64,000 nt of DNA. Origin: Hanleya hanleyi. Its lineage: Eukaryota > Mollusca > Polyplacophora > Lepidopleurida > Hanleyidae. The stretch lies in the NCBI GenBank assembly GCA_036873755.1, contig JAVTVY010033752.1:80882-144881 (forward strand). Direction: 5' to 3'. Both the position numbers and the translations under genes were made by a program. Under the pieces are notes generated by a model. The model did no database searches and was not told the origin of the DNA. It was given only the letters and a program-made list of their open reading frames with translations. Below, piece after piece: positions 48,966 through 61,611 of this stretch. Each line of letters begins with the position of its first letter. Position 1 is the first letter of the stretch.

Positions 48966-49365
48966 ACTGTGTACTCCAAGCAGGCTTAAAATAAAACTAA
49001 GAATATATTTGAGATCATGCTAAGCTCTTGCAACAGAGAATCTCACTGACCAGTATCCTCTCGTCCAAATGATTATTTCTTCTTGAATTCAGCCGTCAGA
49101 TCCGACCAACGATAACCAGCCGTCGTCCGTGAAGCATTTCCATTCCCTTTACGTAATCGATATATAGATAGGTTAGGGTTAGGTTTAGGTTAGGTGCTCT
49201 AGGTTAATGCATACAAGGGGGACAATTTTTCCAGGGGGGCGGCAAGACCTCTTTCACCGACAAGACATCACGATGTTCTATATAGAACCAGTGTTCTTTT
49301 ACCCAATGATTTCCTTGTAGTGTTCTGGGGTATATTATATCTCCGACGCACTTTTGACTAATCAT

Positions 49366-49535
49366 ATAAATTTGAGCGATATATGTAAGATGTGGAAAAA
49401 ATTGACGACGTTTGGTGACTAAAAATCAACCATATGACTCCACAGGAAAGGTTCCCTCGGCACCTCACACCCAGACCCGAGAATCGGTGTATTTTCGGAC
49501 GTAGCCTTTGCATCTCAGCCGTGCTTTTATTGCGT
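49366..49535 (-). repeat. Dispersed repeat family E, inverted copy
   Basis: Reverse complement aligns with 55865-56030: CAATAAAAGC, GGCTACGTCCGA, ATTCTCGGGTCTG, AGGTGCCGAGGGA, TTTTAGTCACCAAACGTCGT. Confidence 0.7.
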
Positions 49536-50084
49536 TTGATCATGTGGAGACTTAAGAAATATCTCCGTGCTTACTGTGGTAAAACACCTGAGTGATCAAT
49601 CGTGAAGACTCCTCCTATTGCAGCCCGATCTATTCTAGGTGTTTTATCATAGTGAAACGTTTTCTATGCGTGGGAAATGGATGTTTCAGATCCACAAGTG
49701 AATGTGCAGGGTCCCCAAGACAAACTGCCAGGCTACCGGGAACGCACTCGTGCACTGATCTTGGCCAGCGAGGGAGTTCGATTCAACCTGTCACCTTGTC
49801 TGGATGAAGGAGGTTGGAAAGGAAGACCTGTAATGACAACCAAAGCAAATTAATGCAGTACTGACATATAATTCTATGAGCAGGAATACAGGATTCAGAT
49901 AGCGGTAGCGTACAATCCCTGCAAAGAAGATCCCTGATCTATGATTTGGATTTACCTGTATTCTTATAGTTATCTTTAACCGAAGTTCAATATAATAGAA
50001 AATATATACAAAATATATAGCCCTAGCTATATCGCGTTCAGGCCTGGTCACAGACACGGTCTGGTTACGACCGGTTCTCTTGTG

Positions 50085-50245
50085 GATGGGTCCAGCTTCT
50101 ATCTTCCTTCCCCAGGTATTCGTGGTAAGGTCCAGCGTCTAGCTTCCTTCCCCAGGTCTTCGTGGTAAGGTCCAGCGTCTAGCTTCCTTCCCCAGGTATT
50201 CGTGGTAAGGTCCAGCGTCTAGCTTCCTTCCCCAGGTCTTCGTTC
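50085..50245. repeat. 40-bp tandem repeat
   Basis: GTGGTAAGGTCCAGCGTCTA GCTTCCTTCCCCAGG repeats with a 40-bp step, about 3.5 copies, with further decayed copies to about 50360. Confidence 0.9.
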
Positions 50246-50689
50246 ACTCCCGTATGGATGAACTCTGCGTCGTGTCTCGTCTTACACGACCTGGCCCCCC
50301 CGTGGTTATGTCCGGCGTGTGTCTTCCTTCCCCCGGTCTTCCTCCCTCGGGTGGTATGGACTTCTCGTCGTCGTCGTGTCTCGTCTTACACGACTAAGCC
50401 CCTCCAAGCGTTGGTAACTGTCAATGGATGCGGACGGCCTGGGCACGACAGTACTATCACAGTATAAAGGCTTCTACGGCACCGGCCCGTCTCTCTGTAA
50501 CACCGCAGGACTATTCAACTGCACGGCTCACCACAGCAGCAGACGGCACCCCTCGTAGGAATACACCCCCAGGCTTCAGCGACCCCGCTCACGGCGACTC
50601 ACTCCGCGGCCTCGCTACAAGGACGAATCATCAAGGCTAGAGTTCACGGTTACACGGTCCACATAGGATCGGACATCGATAACACACGG

Positions 50690-50870
50690 TGGATGGGTAG
50701 GCACCTGGTCTAGTAACCCTCTTCCTATACTACTGTATGGGCACCTGGTATAGGAACCCTCTCTCTATACTACTGTATGGTCAACGAACCCTCCTTCTAT
50801 ACTACTGCATGGTCATCCGCAATAGATGGGCATCTGGTCAAGGATTCCCCCTTTATATACTACTGTAATT
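50690..50870. repeat. Imperfect tandem block around TATACTACTGTATGG
   Basis: Four imperfect units with GGGCACCTGGT...AACCCTC and CTATACTACTGTATGG. Confidence 0.7.
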
Positions 50871-52737
50871 GACAGTAGTAATCTACGATTGGCCGTGAAT
50901 TATGTACAGGGTGGTGAGAGACTATGCTTATGGAGGCGTGAATGAATAATCGTTTATGGTACGATTTACTGGGTAGGTGTATATTTATCAAGCTCTAGGC
51001 TCGAACCTATAGCTTGTGGGTGTTAGCGTGAATGTATCTCAACCCGTAGGTTGTGTGTTTAAGTACGTGTGTGCATGGATAATTGTTTAGGTAGGGACTG
51101 TGTATGATTTGCCTAGCTGTACCCTCTTCACAGAGACGAGCGCCTCCTACCGGATACAGCTTAATCGATACCATAAAGGTATGGCCATGCTATCAACACT
51201 AACGCCGTTAGTTAATTCCCAGAGCTGAGCCTGCACTACCGTACAGTAGAGATAGGAATAACCATTGACGATAAGTGTCTATACTCTAACTCCCAGCGCA
51301 ATACCCACACAACTGTGCGATACGGTTGAGATAGGTAGAGATCGAAGTAGAGTAAACACAGCCCGGACGTGTAAGTGAGTGTAAATGTATGCAATGATGC
51401 TATAGGATTCGGCGGCGGCACTTCTTCAATTCGGCGACCTGGTCCCGGCCCGGCGGCGGCACAAATTCGGCGGCCTGATCGCGGCCCTTCTCCGGCCCGG
51501 CAATGTATTAGATTTCTTCTCCCCAATAGATCGTGCGTGTTCTCACCTCGAAGTTTCTGCTGGTCTCTGTCGTTTCAGCGGGAGTCCGGCGTATATAGGG
51601 CTACCGCTCTTCTGTGGATAAAGGTAGAAACAGAACGTTCTCCTGCAGATAAAGGTAGAAACAAGTCGACGATGCCAGCGCCCTCTTTATTGTCAAAGAA
51701 TCACACTTCCCCCCGATCAGTTTATCTGGACTTCGCTGGATAAATATGGCTATGGAGGAACAAACCATAATTCATAACGGACGTAACTGGTAAATCTCAG
51801 CTTCCAACTCTCTCTAGTTAATTCATACGACGACCGCAAAGTTCACTGTCCCTCATCTGCATATTCTCTGAAACCGACTTCCGAATTCCTGACTGACGTC
51901 ATCTACAGCGAAGCAAGTGAGCTCACCAGAGTCCCTTTTCCCGTCCCGACCGATCGTTTGAGATAACTTCACCGGGATTTCGAGGCATTGTCTGTCTCCC
52001 GGATAATTATAGTTCATTCTAGGAAAATTACAGCGTTGAATTCCATCAGGTAAGTGAACCGCACATATAAACACAATGTCACTTTCGATTTCACACTAGT
52101 CACGTATCAAACACCAGCAGTGATTTATTAAAGGGGATCCCAAGGGGTCGTTTGCATTCTGCACTTTCGTTACAACAGTAAACAAGGAATTATTTCTATT
52201 CTACCATGTGGAGATGTTTCCTGAAAAGAAAGATATTCTCGTGTATTTAAAACTGGATTAACACACCTAACCCGACAAAAAAAATGTTTTGGCCCGCCAA
52301 TTAATCAGAGCAAGCAACACCTGCAAGTCGCGTACCTGAAATCGACACGGATTGGAGAGTCTACAGTATGACACCTACAGGGGCGTGCTAAAACGCTGTA
52401 AACGATCAAAATGATGCAAACGTAACCCTTGGTTTTAGAATACATCATCCAATGATTGGATTTTGTACCTATCATAAGTCCCTAAAGGTTTAGTGACACC
52501 AACAACTTTGATTAAATCTTCGCGGAAGAAAACTCTTTCGCCAACGTTAATTGGCTCCATGATGTACAAGAAGAAATTTTGATATCCTTTTCAATCCTAT
52601 TACCCCTCTGGGCGAGTTCAACTGGACACGTGAAGAAACTTACGACGTCATATAATCCACACCAATTGGCTGAGAGGTATGATCTATTGGAATTAGATCA
52701 CACCTGGGCTTCCTTCTTTATATGTAGTAAGGTTATT

Positions 52738-52899
52738 TAAGGATTGACTTTCGCATTTTGCAGGTTCATCGGGGTATAAACTGTCAAATGATGTGGTACA
52801 AACTGTGTAAACTTGCGAGCTTGCGGGCACGTAGTTTGAACCACATCATTTGACAGTTTATACACCGATGAACCTGCAAAATGCGAAAGTCAACCCTTA
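52738..52899. mobile_element. 162-bp hairpin with ~57-bp near-perfect arms
   Basis: Left arm TAAGGATTGACTTTCGCATT ... GTCAAATGATGTGGT and right arm ACCACATCATTTGACAG ... GCGAAAGTCAACCCTTA pair over ~57 bp with two or three mismatches around a ~45-nt loop. Most likely a MITE; the transcript would form a long hairpin. Confidence 0.85.
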
Positions 52900-55162
52900 T
52901 AATTCTTCGCTCTTATTTATCAGTTGATCAATGCATATTTTTTATTGAAAGGAAGACGTTTACAGATATCTTTAGAGATGAATTTGACCCAGTCACTCGT
53001 ATTCACAGCTGACATGCAAGTGCCCTCTTCACTGACTTCTGAATATCCCTACGCTTGTTCAGTATAACGAAGCCGAATACAGATTTTTTTTAAATGAAAA
53101 GATTTATTCCTCATGAACATATCATTTGATGAATATATCATTATTAATTTTATTCAGAATTGTTCAAACATGAAAATTAAAAATAAATTGAACTAGAACT
53201 ATTTTCTATCGCGGACTGCGGCAAGAGAGTCAACTTTAAACTTGTTCAACAGTGAGCGAGGGCGCAGGTGACATTTCTATTTTTTTGTACAAGCCGATGC
53301 TATAACGAAGAAGGATATACGCGGAATTCATAATTCAGGGATACAAGAATTTACCGGATTAGCCATCACCAAGACAAAGATGAATCTGAATGAAAATACT
53401 TTGGATAGTTGAAGACGACTGGATATAATAATCAACAAATGAATCGGGTGAGTCTATCAAACGTCAATGCGAATGTTTGTACCAACCCTTTTCACTGGGT
53501 CAACGTACCTGCACTCCGTTAGTACTCGTGTCCATTTCATATTCCCACTCACGGTCACCGAGCGTTCGGTTGTAAATAAATTGTGTAACTGTTCATTCTT
53601 TATCTGCGAGGTGTTTAATAAAATTACGACGTTAGTGTCAGAAATTTGTCGACGTGAACTGAACTGAATTCCATAGGTCAAAACCAGTCGGAACGAGAAA
53701 CCTTGTTATCGTCTGCTACAAAAGTAGTTCGTCAAGAAACGTGTAAACTTCGAAATCCAAAGTTTATCGAGTTGTAAACTTTTCAATTTCACATCACGTG
53801 ATGCTGTTTTGGCCAATGGGAAAAGAGATATGGTCAACGATTTCAGAGTGTAGAATTATTCGGTAAAACACATGGGGTGTGGTAGAATATGAAGTATCCA
53901 CACAGCCTAAAGAACCGGCTTGAGCGGAATTAGATTCGATGACAGTGATGTGATGACGGATCAGATCAAACAAATAACTCATCTGATTTAGTGGATGAGC
54001 ATCGAGAACGACTGTTGGAATTAACGCCTCAACTTGGGGTAAACATGGTAAATGCAAGAATACCCAGAAAAACTAACCTGTAATGCCCGACGTCGTACGA
54101 CTTTTTCCGACGAAAACAATAAACCCACATATATTTGTCGACAATCTAATCAAAATTAAACCCTGTCTGCTCCCCCATTTGGATATTTACGACATATACG
54201 ATTGGGGAGCATTGATAGGATATTAATTTATTAAGATTGATTTGTCGAATGATATGTACAGATTGCGGGCCTCTGGAACTAACAGTCCACCAGCAGACAC
54301 GTGAAACCACAGCACCATTGTGTACTGGAATTCAAAACTGTATTTATACCATACACAGCTAGATTTACAGCTGGTTCCAAAAATTGCACAAACAAACTTC
54401 TGCCCAGCCCTGCCGGAAGTTAAAGTAGTTTAGATGAAGTATTTTGCTGTAATATCAGATGTCGAATGTATGTGAATATTTAAAAACTGAAAAGAGTTTT
54501 AAAATATTTAACCTTTGTCAATTCTTTCTTTGAGGCGTATTCCTACGAGGGCAGATAAATGTCTGCCAAAAGTGATACACAATTTGTATCCATTGAATAC
54601 CTTTTGTATACTGTATTACCGAATTTCACGTAAATATTGTTATTGAGAAATTCAAGCAAATATATCAACAAAGACGCGTCGCTAGATTGGTATACTTCAC
54701 GTGAAGTAGAGATGAACAAAACCTTATGGCTTCTGATATTAACATGCCGATGCCCAGGTTTATTCAACAGCGAAGTTAATAATGAACTAATATGTTCAAT
54801 AAGGTCCTGTTGAGGAGTAATAGCATAGATAGTCGATAAATCGCAAGTAGATACATGTCTATACGGTAAGTGTCATTTGCCGTCTTGTTATAGTCCTAAT
54901 ACTCCGATCATGGACAATGTTCAGGTCGGCCTTTTAAACTGACATTCCTCAGTTCAGTGATATCAGGGTCGCTTCTCAAAGAGAGCTTAATCTTAACATG
55001 TGTAAGATCATGAAGATGTGTACATAGTTCGATGACCAATCACAGCAATATAGCAAGCGTCAGATCCGACATTCAAAATCCAGCCGTGCTCCATAAAAGA
55101 ATTTCGTAGTCAATAACCGAAAGACCTATTTTGTATGACAGCATCAATTCTAATTTCCAATT

Positions 55163-55648
55163 ACAAGCGTCTGGTCCGTCATTCATAATTCAGCCGTCGT
55201 CCATTAGAGAATATCCGCGTCCATAATCCAAAGACCTATTCCATTTTCCATATAACAGTATTAGCACCAAATTCAAAAAGACAATCATAGTATACATAAA
55301 CATAGGCTTGTTTCCTGTAAGAGAGAATCGGTCAACAGTTTTCAAAGATGCCGGCAAGACATCATGATGTTCCAAAAATATCAAATCCGTATCGCTGATC
55401 AGTATTCTTAATCCATAATATTCGTTGTAAAGTCGTCATCTAAAGAATGATGTATCTCAGTCACGCTTTGATTGTGACTGTTCGTATGAGTACCATGAGG
55501 ATCTTGAAGTGCATGGATTCATACGGCCCCTAGCCCCGGGTTAAGCGGAATTAGACACAAGTTACGAAACGTAACGCCATAGATCTTGCACGCTACGCTC
55601 GTATTTTGCTATCAGCATGCGATATGTATCGCCAAATTTGAGAAACAC
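55163..55648 (+). repeat. Dispersed repeat family B, copy 2
   Basis: Direct copy of 9548-10035 with few differences. A third, shorter relative (CCGTCATTCAACATTCAGCC...) lies at 56125-56290. Confidence 0.8.
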
Positions 55649-55859
55649 GAGACGATTTCCTCCAAGAGAGAAGCGGCCAACAGTTTTCAATGATGCCAGC
55701 AAGACACGATGATGTTCCATACATAATTCCTAATCACTGGTCATTATTCTTTGTAATCACTGATCATTAGATGACCCCGGGTGTGTAAGCTCATTAGTGG
55801 CCCAGGAATAATTAAATATCTATGTGCAGCGCGTGTGGCTTCGTCAACAGATTTATTTT

Positions 55860-56030
55860 ATGTGACATGCAATAAAAGCGCGAAATGAGATAATAAGGCT
55901 ACGTCTGAGAATCCACCGCATTCTCGGGTCTGAATGTTAGGTGCCGAGGGATGTAGCTGTAGAGTCATGGTTGCTTTTTAGTCGCCAGACGTCGTCAATT
56001 ATCCTCACCTCTTGCATATCGCTCCAATGT
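55860..56030 (+). repeat. Dispersed repeat family E, copy
   Basis: Shares GGCTACGTCTGAGAATC, CATTCTCGGGTCTGA, AGGTGCCGAGGGATG and GTCGCCAGACGTCGTCAATT with the inverted 49366-49535 copy. Confidence 0.7.
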
Positions 56031-56294
56031 ATAATGGTAATGTTTTCTAAATACTTATATCAATTGTACAAATAAATTCACCTTCAGAAAAAATCAGCCA
56101 GATGCAAATACAAGCGTGTAGTCCGTCATTCAACATTCAGCCGTCGCCCATTAAAGAATTTCTCTGCCCATAATCCAAAGGCCTCATTCTTATAACAGCA
56201 ATTGCACCGAATTAAATAAAAACAACAATCATGGTATACATAAACATTGGCTAGTTTTCTACAAGAGAGAATCTATTAACAGCCAAGACACCAT

Positions 56295-56342
56295 GAAGGG
56301 CGAGACGTTATCGGAGAACATCTGTGATATTCTCCGATAATA
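56295..56342. repeat. Small perfect hairpin TTATCGGAGAA
   Basis: TTATCGGAGAA - 11 nt - TTCTCCGATAA: an 11-bp perfect inverted repeat, possibly the remnant of a very small element. Confidence 0.6.
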
Positions 56343-56984
56343 ATATAAGATGGAAGAGAGTGAGGTCTCCAGCTGAACGAAATCCATTCCCCCACTCAAG
56401 TGGTCAAGGACAAAAATATCGTCAACGTACAATGTACATTCACATGATTCTATATCGAACCCAGGAATAGATTAATACAGACTTCCGACAATTTCGACCG
56501 CCTTTATTTAACGAACAATAATTTGCCGCCTATGATTGGCTGACCTTAGTTTTCACTGAGTTGAGAACCCCTCAAACGTCCGTTGACCAGAGGAAATCCG
56601 CCGCAGCGATCTAACCAACACTAAAATGAAAGATGCATTGACCGGCTTAATCCCTAGGTGTGAGATGCACTATATACTATCAACAAAGACAGACGTGGTC
56701 CAGGGTTTCGGTGATGTTTCCTTCTGTGAATACTTATCGGTGGTCATGTTTCTTGCATATTTGATTCAGGGCGTTTCATGGCAAATGACAGCCTCTGAGT
56801 CATCCGGAATCACCACACGCTCATGAATTTCAACTGGCATAGAAGTACTCATAGGATGAGTTATGTTGAAGAGGATTACGATATCCAACATAATTCTCCG
56901 TTCTCAACACAACTGACAGACCTCTGTTGTCTTGTATGTCTCTGGTATGTGTGTGTGTGTTTGTGTATGTAAAACGTAAAATAC

Positions 56985-57265
56985 ATCACTGGTCAAAAAA
57001 AAGTTGGGTGAAATTGATCCCACTCAACACTTGAGTGAGATTTTCACTCAACTTGAGTTAAATGTACTCAACTTGAATGGCATTCACTCAAGCATAAGAG
57101 TGGAAATTGACCCCGCTCAAGTTGAGTGAACTTGGATGGTTTTAACTCGAGCTGAGTGAAAAGTAACTCAAGTTGAGTGAAAAGTAAATCAAGTTTGAGT
57201 GAACAGGTACATTTCACTCAAACTTGAGTGGAACAGTTCACTCAAATTTTTTTAGAGAGTACTTA
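56985..57265. mobile_element. MITE built of ACTCAAGTTGAGT palindromes
   Basis: The left part TACATCACTGGTCAAAAAAA and the right part ...TTTTTTTAGAGAGTA are complementary at the ends. The interior is a succession of CACTCAACTTGAGT / ACTCAAGTTGAGTGAA palindromes. No target duplication is clear. Confidence 0.7.
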
Positions 57266-57735
57266 TTCTCCAACATTCGCTTCGACTGTCGAAGATGCTG
57301 ACATCATAGATAATCATTTATATTTGGCAAGACCCCAGTTTGGGTTTACTAACATTTCATTTTATACATATAGGGTTTGGATACACTGCATGAAGATTAA
57401 TGTTATCTTATGCGTTCCATGCATTAATGTACTTTTTGTCGTAGCGTTCAGGGTGTTGTTGAACCATGCATGGCCGGGACGATCAAAAGACAGGCGAAGA
57501 ATGTATTGAGTTTTTGGACGCGGGGATTCTGAATGAACGACGACTGTCTTCCAAGTTTAAAATCTAACGCCTACACTGACGCTATACAATCTTTGTTGGA
57601 ATAAATGGGTTGCACTATCTTCTGTGAAAATGGCATCTGGTTACACAATCTTGCAAATATATACATTTATTTGATAGATATGTTAAGTTATTTGTTAATC
57701 CGTTCAACTGTTGACATTCCACAGCAACGCCAGTC

Positions 57736-60700
57736 ATGAGGGTCATTCTGGCAGTTTTGCTTGGGACCCTAGGTGAGTTATATACTATCATTCCCAAGGT
57801 GAAGTTTTCTTATTAGAACAGAATGCTTTATTTATGCTTTGCATTCATCATTTTCATGCTGTTGATGTGTCTTGTGTTTTAACATGAGAAATGGAAAGTT
57901 TTCGTGGCTTGAAAATACGAGAAAAACGTATTTACTCTTTATGGATAAAATCCTTCTCCTTTAAATTTGCAGCGTTTACCACGGCCCAGCTGACGCCTGC
58001 GCACTTACCGAAAACTACTGCTTTTACGTCACATTTGCTACAGTTACAAGCCAAAGGCACAGCCCTGTCACAATGCTTAAACAAGGTGACAAATCCTCTC
58101 TCGGAAACGTCAAGATTCGCCGCAGATGTTCAGAGTGTACAGGCATTGATAAAAAAAATCCAGGGAAGGATCTCAGCCACCGATAAAATCATCAAAGTTG
58201 TGATGGCTATCCCTTACCTTGGCGCCATTGCTTCACCTGTTCTCGCTCCGGTATCTACTGTACTTCGGAAGATTCGCGTCGGGGTAAGTAGGTCCTACAA
58301 TGATAAATTTCGCGTACGGTACCGAATACTTTTGAACAACATCAGTTTTAGCCGGCGAAATCCGATGGAATGCACTTCCTCTTTCTCTTTCTGATTTTCT
58401 TTATTTTGTTCAAGATGTATCCCCAGGTGGCACCAGGGTGTGTGACACGAAAGAGTGAACGTTGTCGCAAGGTAATTGGCATCGAGTTTGAGCCACACTA
58501 CAGGGAATGAGTATGCAACCGTCCATTCAAAGTTTAACAAAAGCCTAATTGTCCTGAAACCTGATGACGTAGGTCCCCTACATCCATGACAATAAAATCT
58601 CACTTCTATCCCTTGATGCAATGCAGGCCCCCAACATCCATTACAATTAAATGGCTGGCGGGGATCTTTACTTTGCGTTGACAATGACAATTTAGTTGGT
58701 TTCGTGTTACATAACCGATGTTAGATTTCTGGATAAGTGTTTACGTGTCATGCAGATGAATGAATACACAATTCATCACGTGATTGAGAGACATATAATA
58801 CGTCATCAGGGTCTGAGACCATTGACACTATGGACTACCTTAAATCGAAATATATGAGTCCGTCTTATGTCAGGTTAGGGGAATCCCGCTCTTTAAAATG
58901 GAGGTAAAAAGGTCGTTTTCGCTCAATAAATCAGTTCACATAATGAATTCAGCAAAATCCTCTTGAGGCGCATACAGACATATCTACTATCCGCATTAAA
59001 TGGTAGTAAAAATGTAAATTGTCATCTATCTAATTTGCATAATAATAGGCCAAACATCCTTCGCGCTGTTTAACAACATTGGCTGGTTCTTCACATGGCA
59101 AATTAATTTTATGACAAATTTTGATGCATTGGTTCAGAAGGAATCCAAAGTTATTGAGCAAAAACGACCTTTTTTACCTCCATTTTAGAGAGCGGGATCG
59201 CCCTAACCTGTATATGTTTCAATGAGTTACTGATGGACAGTGACCTTGGTCGCTGTCCGTTTGACCTCAATCTTGTACCCGACTCATCGCTTCCAACTAA
59301 TGCATCCACACACAAAAATGTGATTTCAATGCTTTTCTGATCTCTTTTGTATTCCCCAGTGGCATCGCCCTTTGCCTTTACACTTCAATTAACTTTAACT
59401 AATTGTTAATTTTTAATTTTTCAACAAATTGACCGATTTCTCTCAAATTACAAAATTGAGATCCTTATGTCAAAGGTCAAGGTAACTATGCCCTTAAAAT
59501 CAGATAATCTCTGAATTTCATTTTTTGTTTGAGGGAATATATCAGTGACAGGCGATATACAAGATACTAAAATTGTCGAAGGTGACTCAAATGTGAACGG
59601 CACCCTTCCCAAACAAACACAATCCATTGGAAACTTTCTCTGTTATATTACTCTAATCCAAGGATGTGGGTTGTGATCAGACTTCAGGAATACCTCGCGC
59701 TAATGATAGGCAAGAATCCAACTGAGGTCGACAGGTCAAGGTCACTGGGGATAAAAAAAATATCAGGAAAGTATTTAAAATCATATTTTTGTGCGTGGAT
59801 GCACTAGTAGGAAGCGATGTGGCGGGTACCAAGACTGGGGTTGAAAGGACAGTGGTCAAGGTCACTGTCCACCAGCAACTCACTGAAACGTGTAAGACGG
59901 ACTCATATATTTCGTTTTAATATAGTCCATAGTGTTAATGATGATATAGTTAAATGTTTAGTAGAGGGCTGCATACCCATTTCCTGAAGTGTGCATCAAA
60001 CTCCATGCCAATTACCTTGCATTGTCGCCGAAGCCACAGCTTTGCCCTACGCCATACTTCGGCAAACGCTGTGGCATATAAAGAGACCAGTTCAGGTATG
60101 TGCCGGCTGTTCTTAGGTGGCCAATCACAGCGGCTGTATTATCTGGTCATTGTGCAGCCGACACACTTGGCTACTCGAACTGCGCGGATCTGCGCATTTC
60201 CCACGAAAAATGGAGAAAAGCTGGTGCGGACTATCTGTGACAGGTTCAATGTTCAGTTTACTGGATCACCAGATATTAGCTGTATCTTCCATCTTGAGAA
60301 AGAAAGATGTTCCTCATGATATTTAATTTTGGAAACAGGCTTATGGTTCAAGCAAGTGATCGATAAAATATATTTTATTGGAAAGCTTTGGAACATACCG
60401 AAATTGTCGAATTTGTTACATGTGAAAAATCTGTAACACCAGAACGAAATACACATTTCCAATCTTCAGTGAGACGTGCAAATAGATGCATCGATGAAAT
60501 ATAACGAAAACAAATGTTAGAGAGCAAAAAGAAAACATTGAGTTCTACCGAGATTTGAACTTGGATGGCTGGATTCAGCCGCTACACCACGGAATGTGTT
60601 GACCTTCACAGAACAGAACGAGCATATATATCCTGACGGCCGCTTGGGTAGGACATATGTGCTCTCATGTGATAGGTCACATGACTTCGCGCTCATGCAT

Positions 60701-61481
60701 ATTTATCACATACTACGCTTGCTGCCATTATAAGTCAGAGGCATTGTGGTAGCATGTCTCTGGTGGAGCGAGAATGGTTACCTTGCTACAGTGCTCATTC
60801 ATACGTGTCACACACCCAGGAGATACTTTATATAATATTCAGAGAGTATATATAGCTGTTGCATTATAGCTACTGCATTGAAAACGAAATTCAGTGACCG
60901 ATATGGGAATTGGTATAATGTCCGGTCCGAGTTATCGAAATAGCCCAGCCAAGGTCAGACGCTGCAACTGTGAAATGAAGTACTCATGCGAAACGGCAAT
61001 TGTTGCCAAATTTAGCAAGCTACATATCAGACCCAGGTGAGTTCAATCAACGTTGAAATGCGAACATTCAGCTCAGAAAACTAGATAACAGCATCCGTAC
61101 ATTTCACAGACGTCGCGAGTTTGAACGTAATCTCGAAACCGGAGTTATCTGGTCCTGTCCTCCAGCGACAAGCGACCCCTGGTGGCGAGGTTGGTTTGAA
61201 CGTCATTGGCGACATTCTTTCTCTCTCTCTGTTCTGGAAAAGTCACATATATACTACTGTATACAAATCATCTGGTCGACACTAGATCAATTATCTTTGT
61301 CTTTGTTGAATAGTTCAACAAGCTGAAATGACTTTCATTTCACAGCTGCAGACGGTTACCAAACGTATAGATCCCGTGGTTGGCGTAATTCGCAAGTGGT
61401 TGTCTCCCCTGAAACCGATACAGGCTGGCGTGAAGAAGGTTAATGGCTATATTACCGAGGTGGTACAGGTGGTAAAAAGAG
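57736..61481 (+). CDS. Secreted helical protein, partial gene: exons 57736-57772, 57973-58283, 61346-61481
   Basis: Exon 1 encodes MRVILAVLLGTL and ends CTAG|GTGAGT in phase 1. Exon 2 follows TTTGCAG| and ends GTCGGG|GTAAGT in phase 0. Exon 3 follows TTTCACAG| and probably ends AGAG|GTATAT. All phases fit. The N-terminus is a clean signal peptide (MRVILAVLLGTLAFTTA, cleavage before QLTPAH), so the protein should enter the secretory pathway. Exons 2-3 give amphipathic helices without tryptophan-rich or catalytic motifs (LIKKIQGRISATDKII, VTKRIDPVVGVIRKWL, IQAGVKKVNGYITEVV), as in extracellular coiled-coil segments. A single Cys is seen (SQCLNK). The family was not recognised. An acceptor-like TTCCACAG just before the ATG suggests a 5' UTR exon upstream. 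No terminal exon was found before 64000, so the gene probably continues beyond the window. Confidence 0.75.
58820..59942. mobile_element. ~1.1-kb inverted-repeat element in intron 2 of the secreted-protein gene
   Basis: Left CATTGACACTATGGACTA... ATATATGAGTCCGTCTTA is matched inverted by 59890-59942. The arms continue (GGACAGTGACCTTGG..., CATCGCTTCC, GTGCATCCACGCACAAAAAT) to about 59330 and 59775. The left arm is interrupted by another element. Confidence 0.8.
58871..59210. mobile_element. 340-bp MITE nested in the left arm of the larger element
   Basis: CAGGTTAGGG...ATCCCGCTCTTTAAAATGGA inverted at the other end, ...CCCTAACCTG; arms ~60 bp. The intact right arm of the host element shows the uninterrupted site (GTCTTACACGTTTCAGTGAG read inverted), so the insertion point is known. 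Confidence 0.85.
60537..60605 (-). repeat. tRNA-like fragment
   Basis: Minus strand: TTCCGTGGTGTAGCGGCTGA (A-box-like) and CAAGTTCAAATCTCGG (B-box-like), separated by too short a middle for a full tRNA. Probably a decayed SINE head in intron 2. Confidence 0.35.
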
Positions 61482-61611
61482 GTATATACACTTTTCGAAA
61501 CAATCTCTGAAAACCAACATGAAAACTCACTTATTCACCCCTTCACGGTTGTCGATAATGCATCGTTTTGGAGTGAAACGTTACTTCAACCAGATTGACC
61601 ATTCCTACACT

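Larger units (their letters stand above)
49690..51720 (-). repeat. Dispersed repeat family A, copy 2
   Basis: Reverse complement is collinear with 690-2105: GGTGACAGGTTGAATCGAAC, CAGGCCTGAACGCG, TGCCGTCTGCTGCTGTGGTG, GTGCAGTTGAATAGTCCTGC, CACACAACC..., GCCGCCGCCGGGCC, CTTTATCCACAGAAGAGCGG. Extra tandem blocks occur inside this copy (see 50085-50245 and 50690-50870). No protein domain is found in the 96-122-codon ORFs. Confidence 0.5.

Noticed and set aside
49169..49196. Interstitial telomere-like GGTTAGGGTTAGGTTTAGG
   Set aside because: Only about four imperfect units; too short to indicate a telomere or fusion.
56941..56975. TGTGTGTG tract as Z-DNA or a regulatory element
   Set aside because: Short dinucleotide run, ordinary in such genomes.
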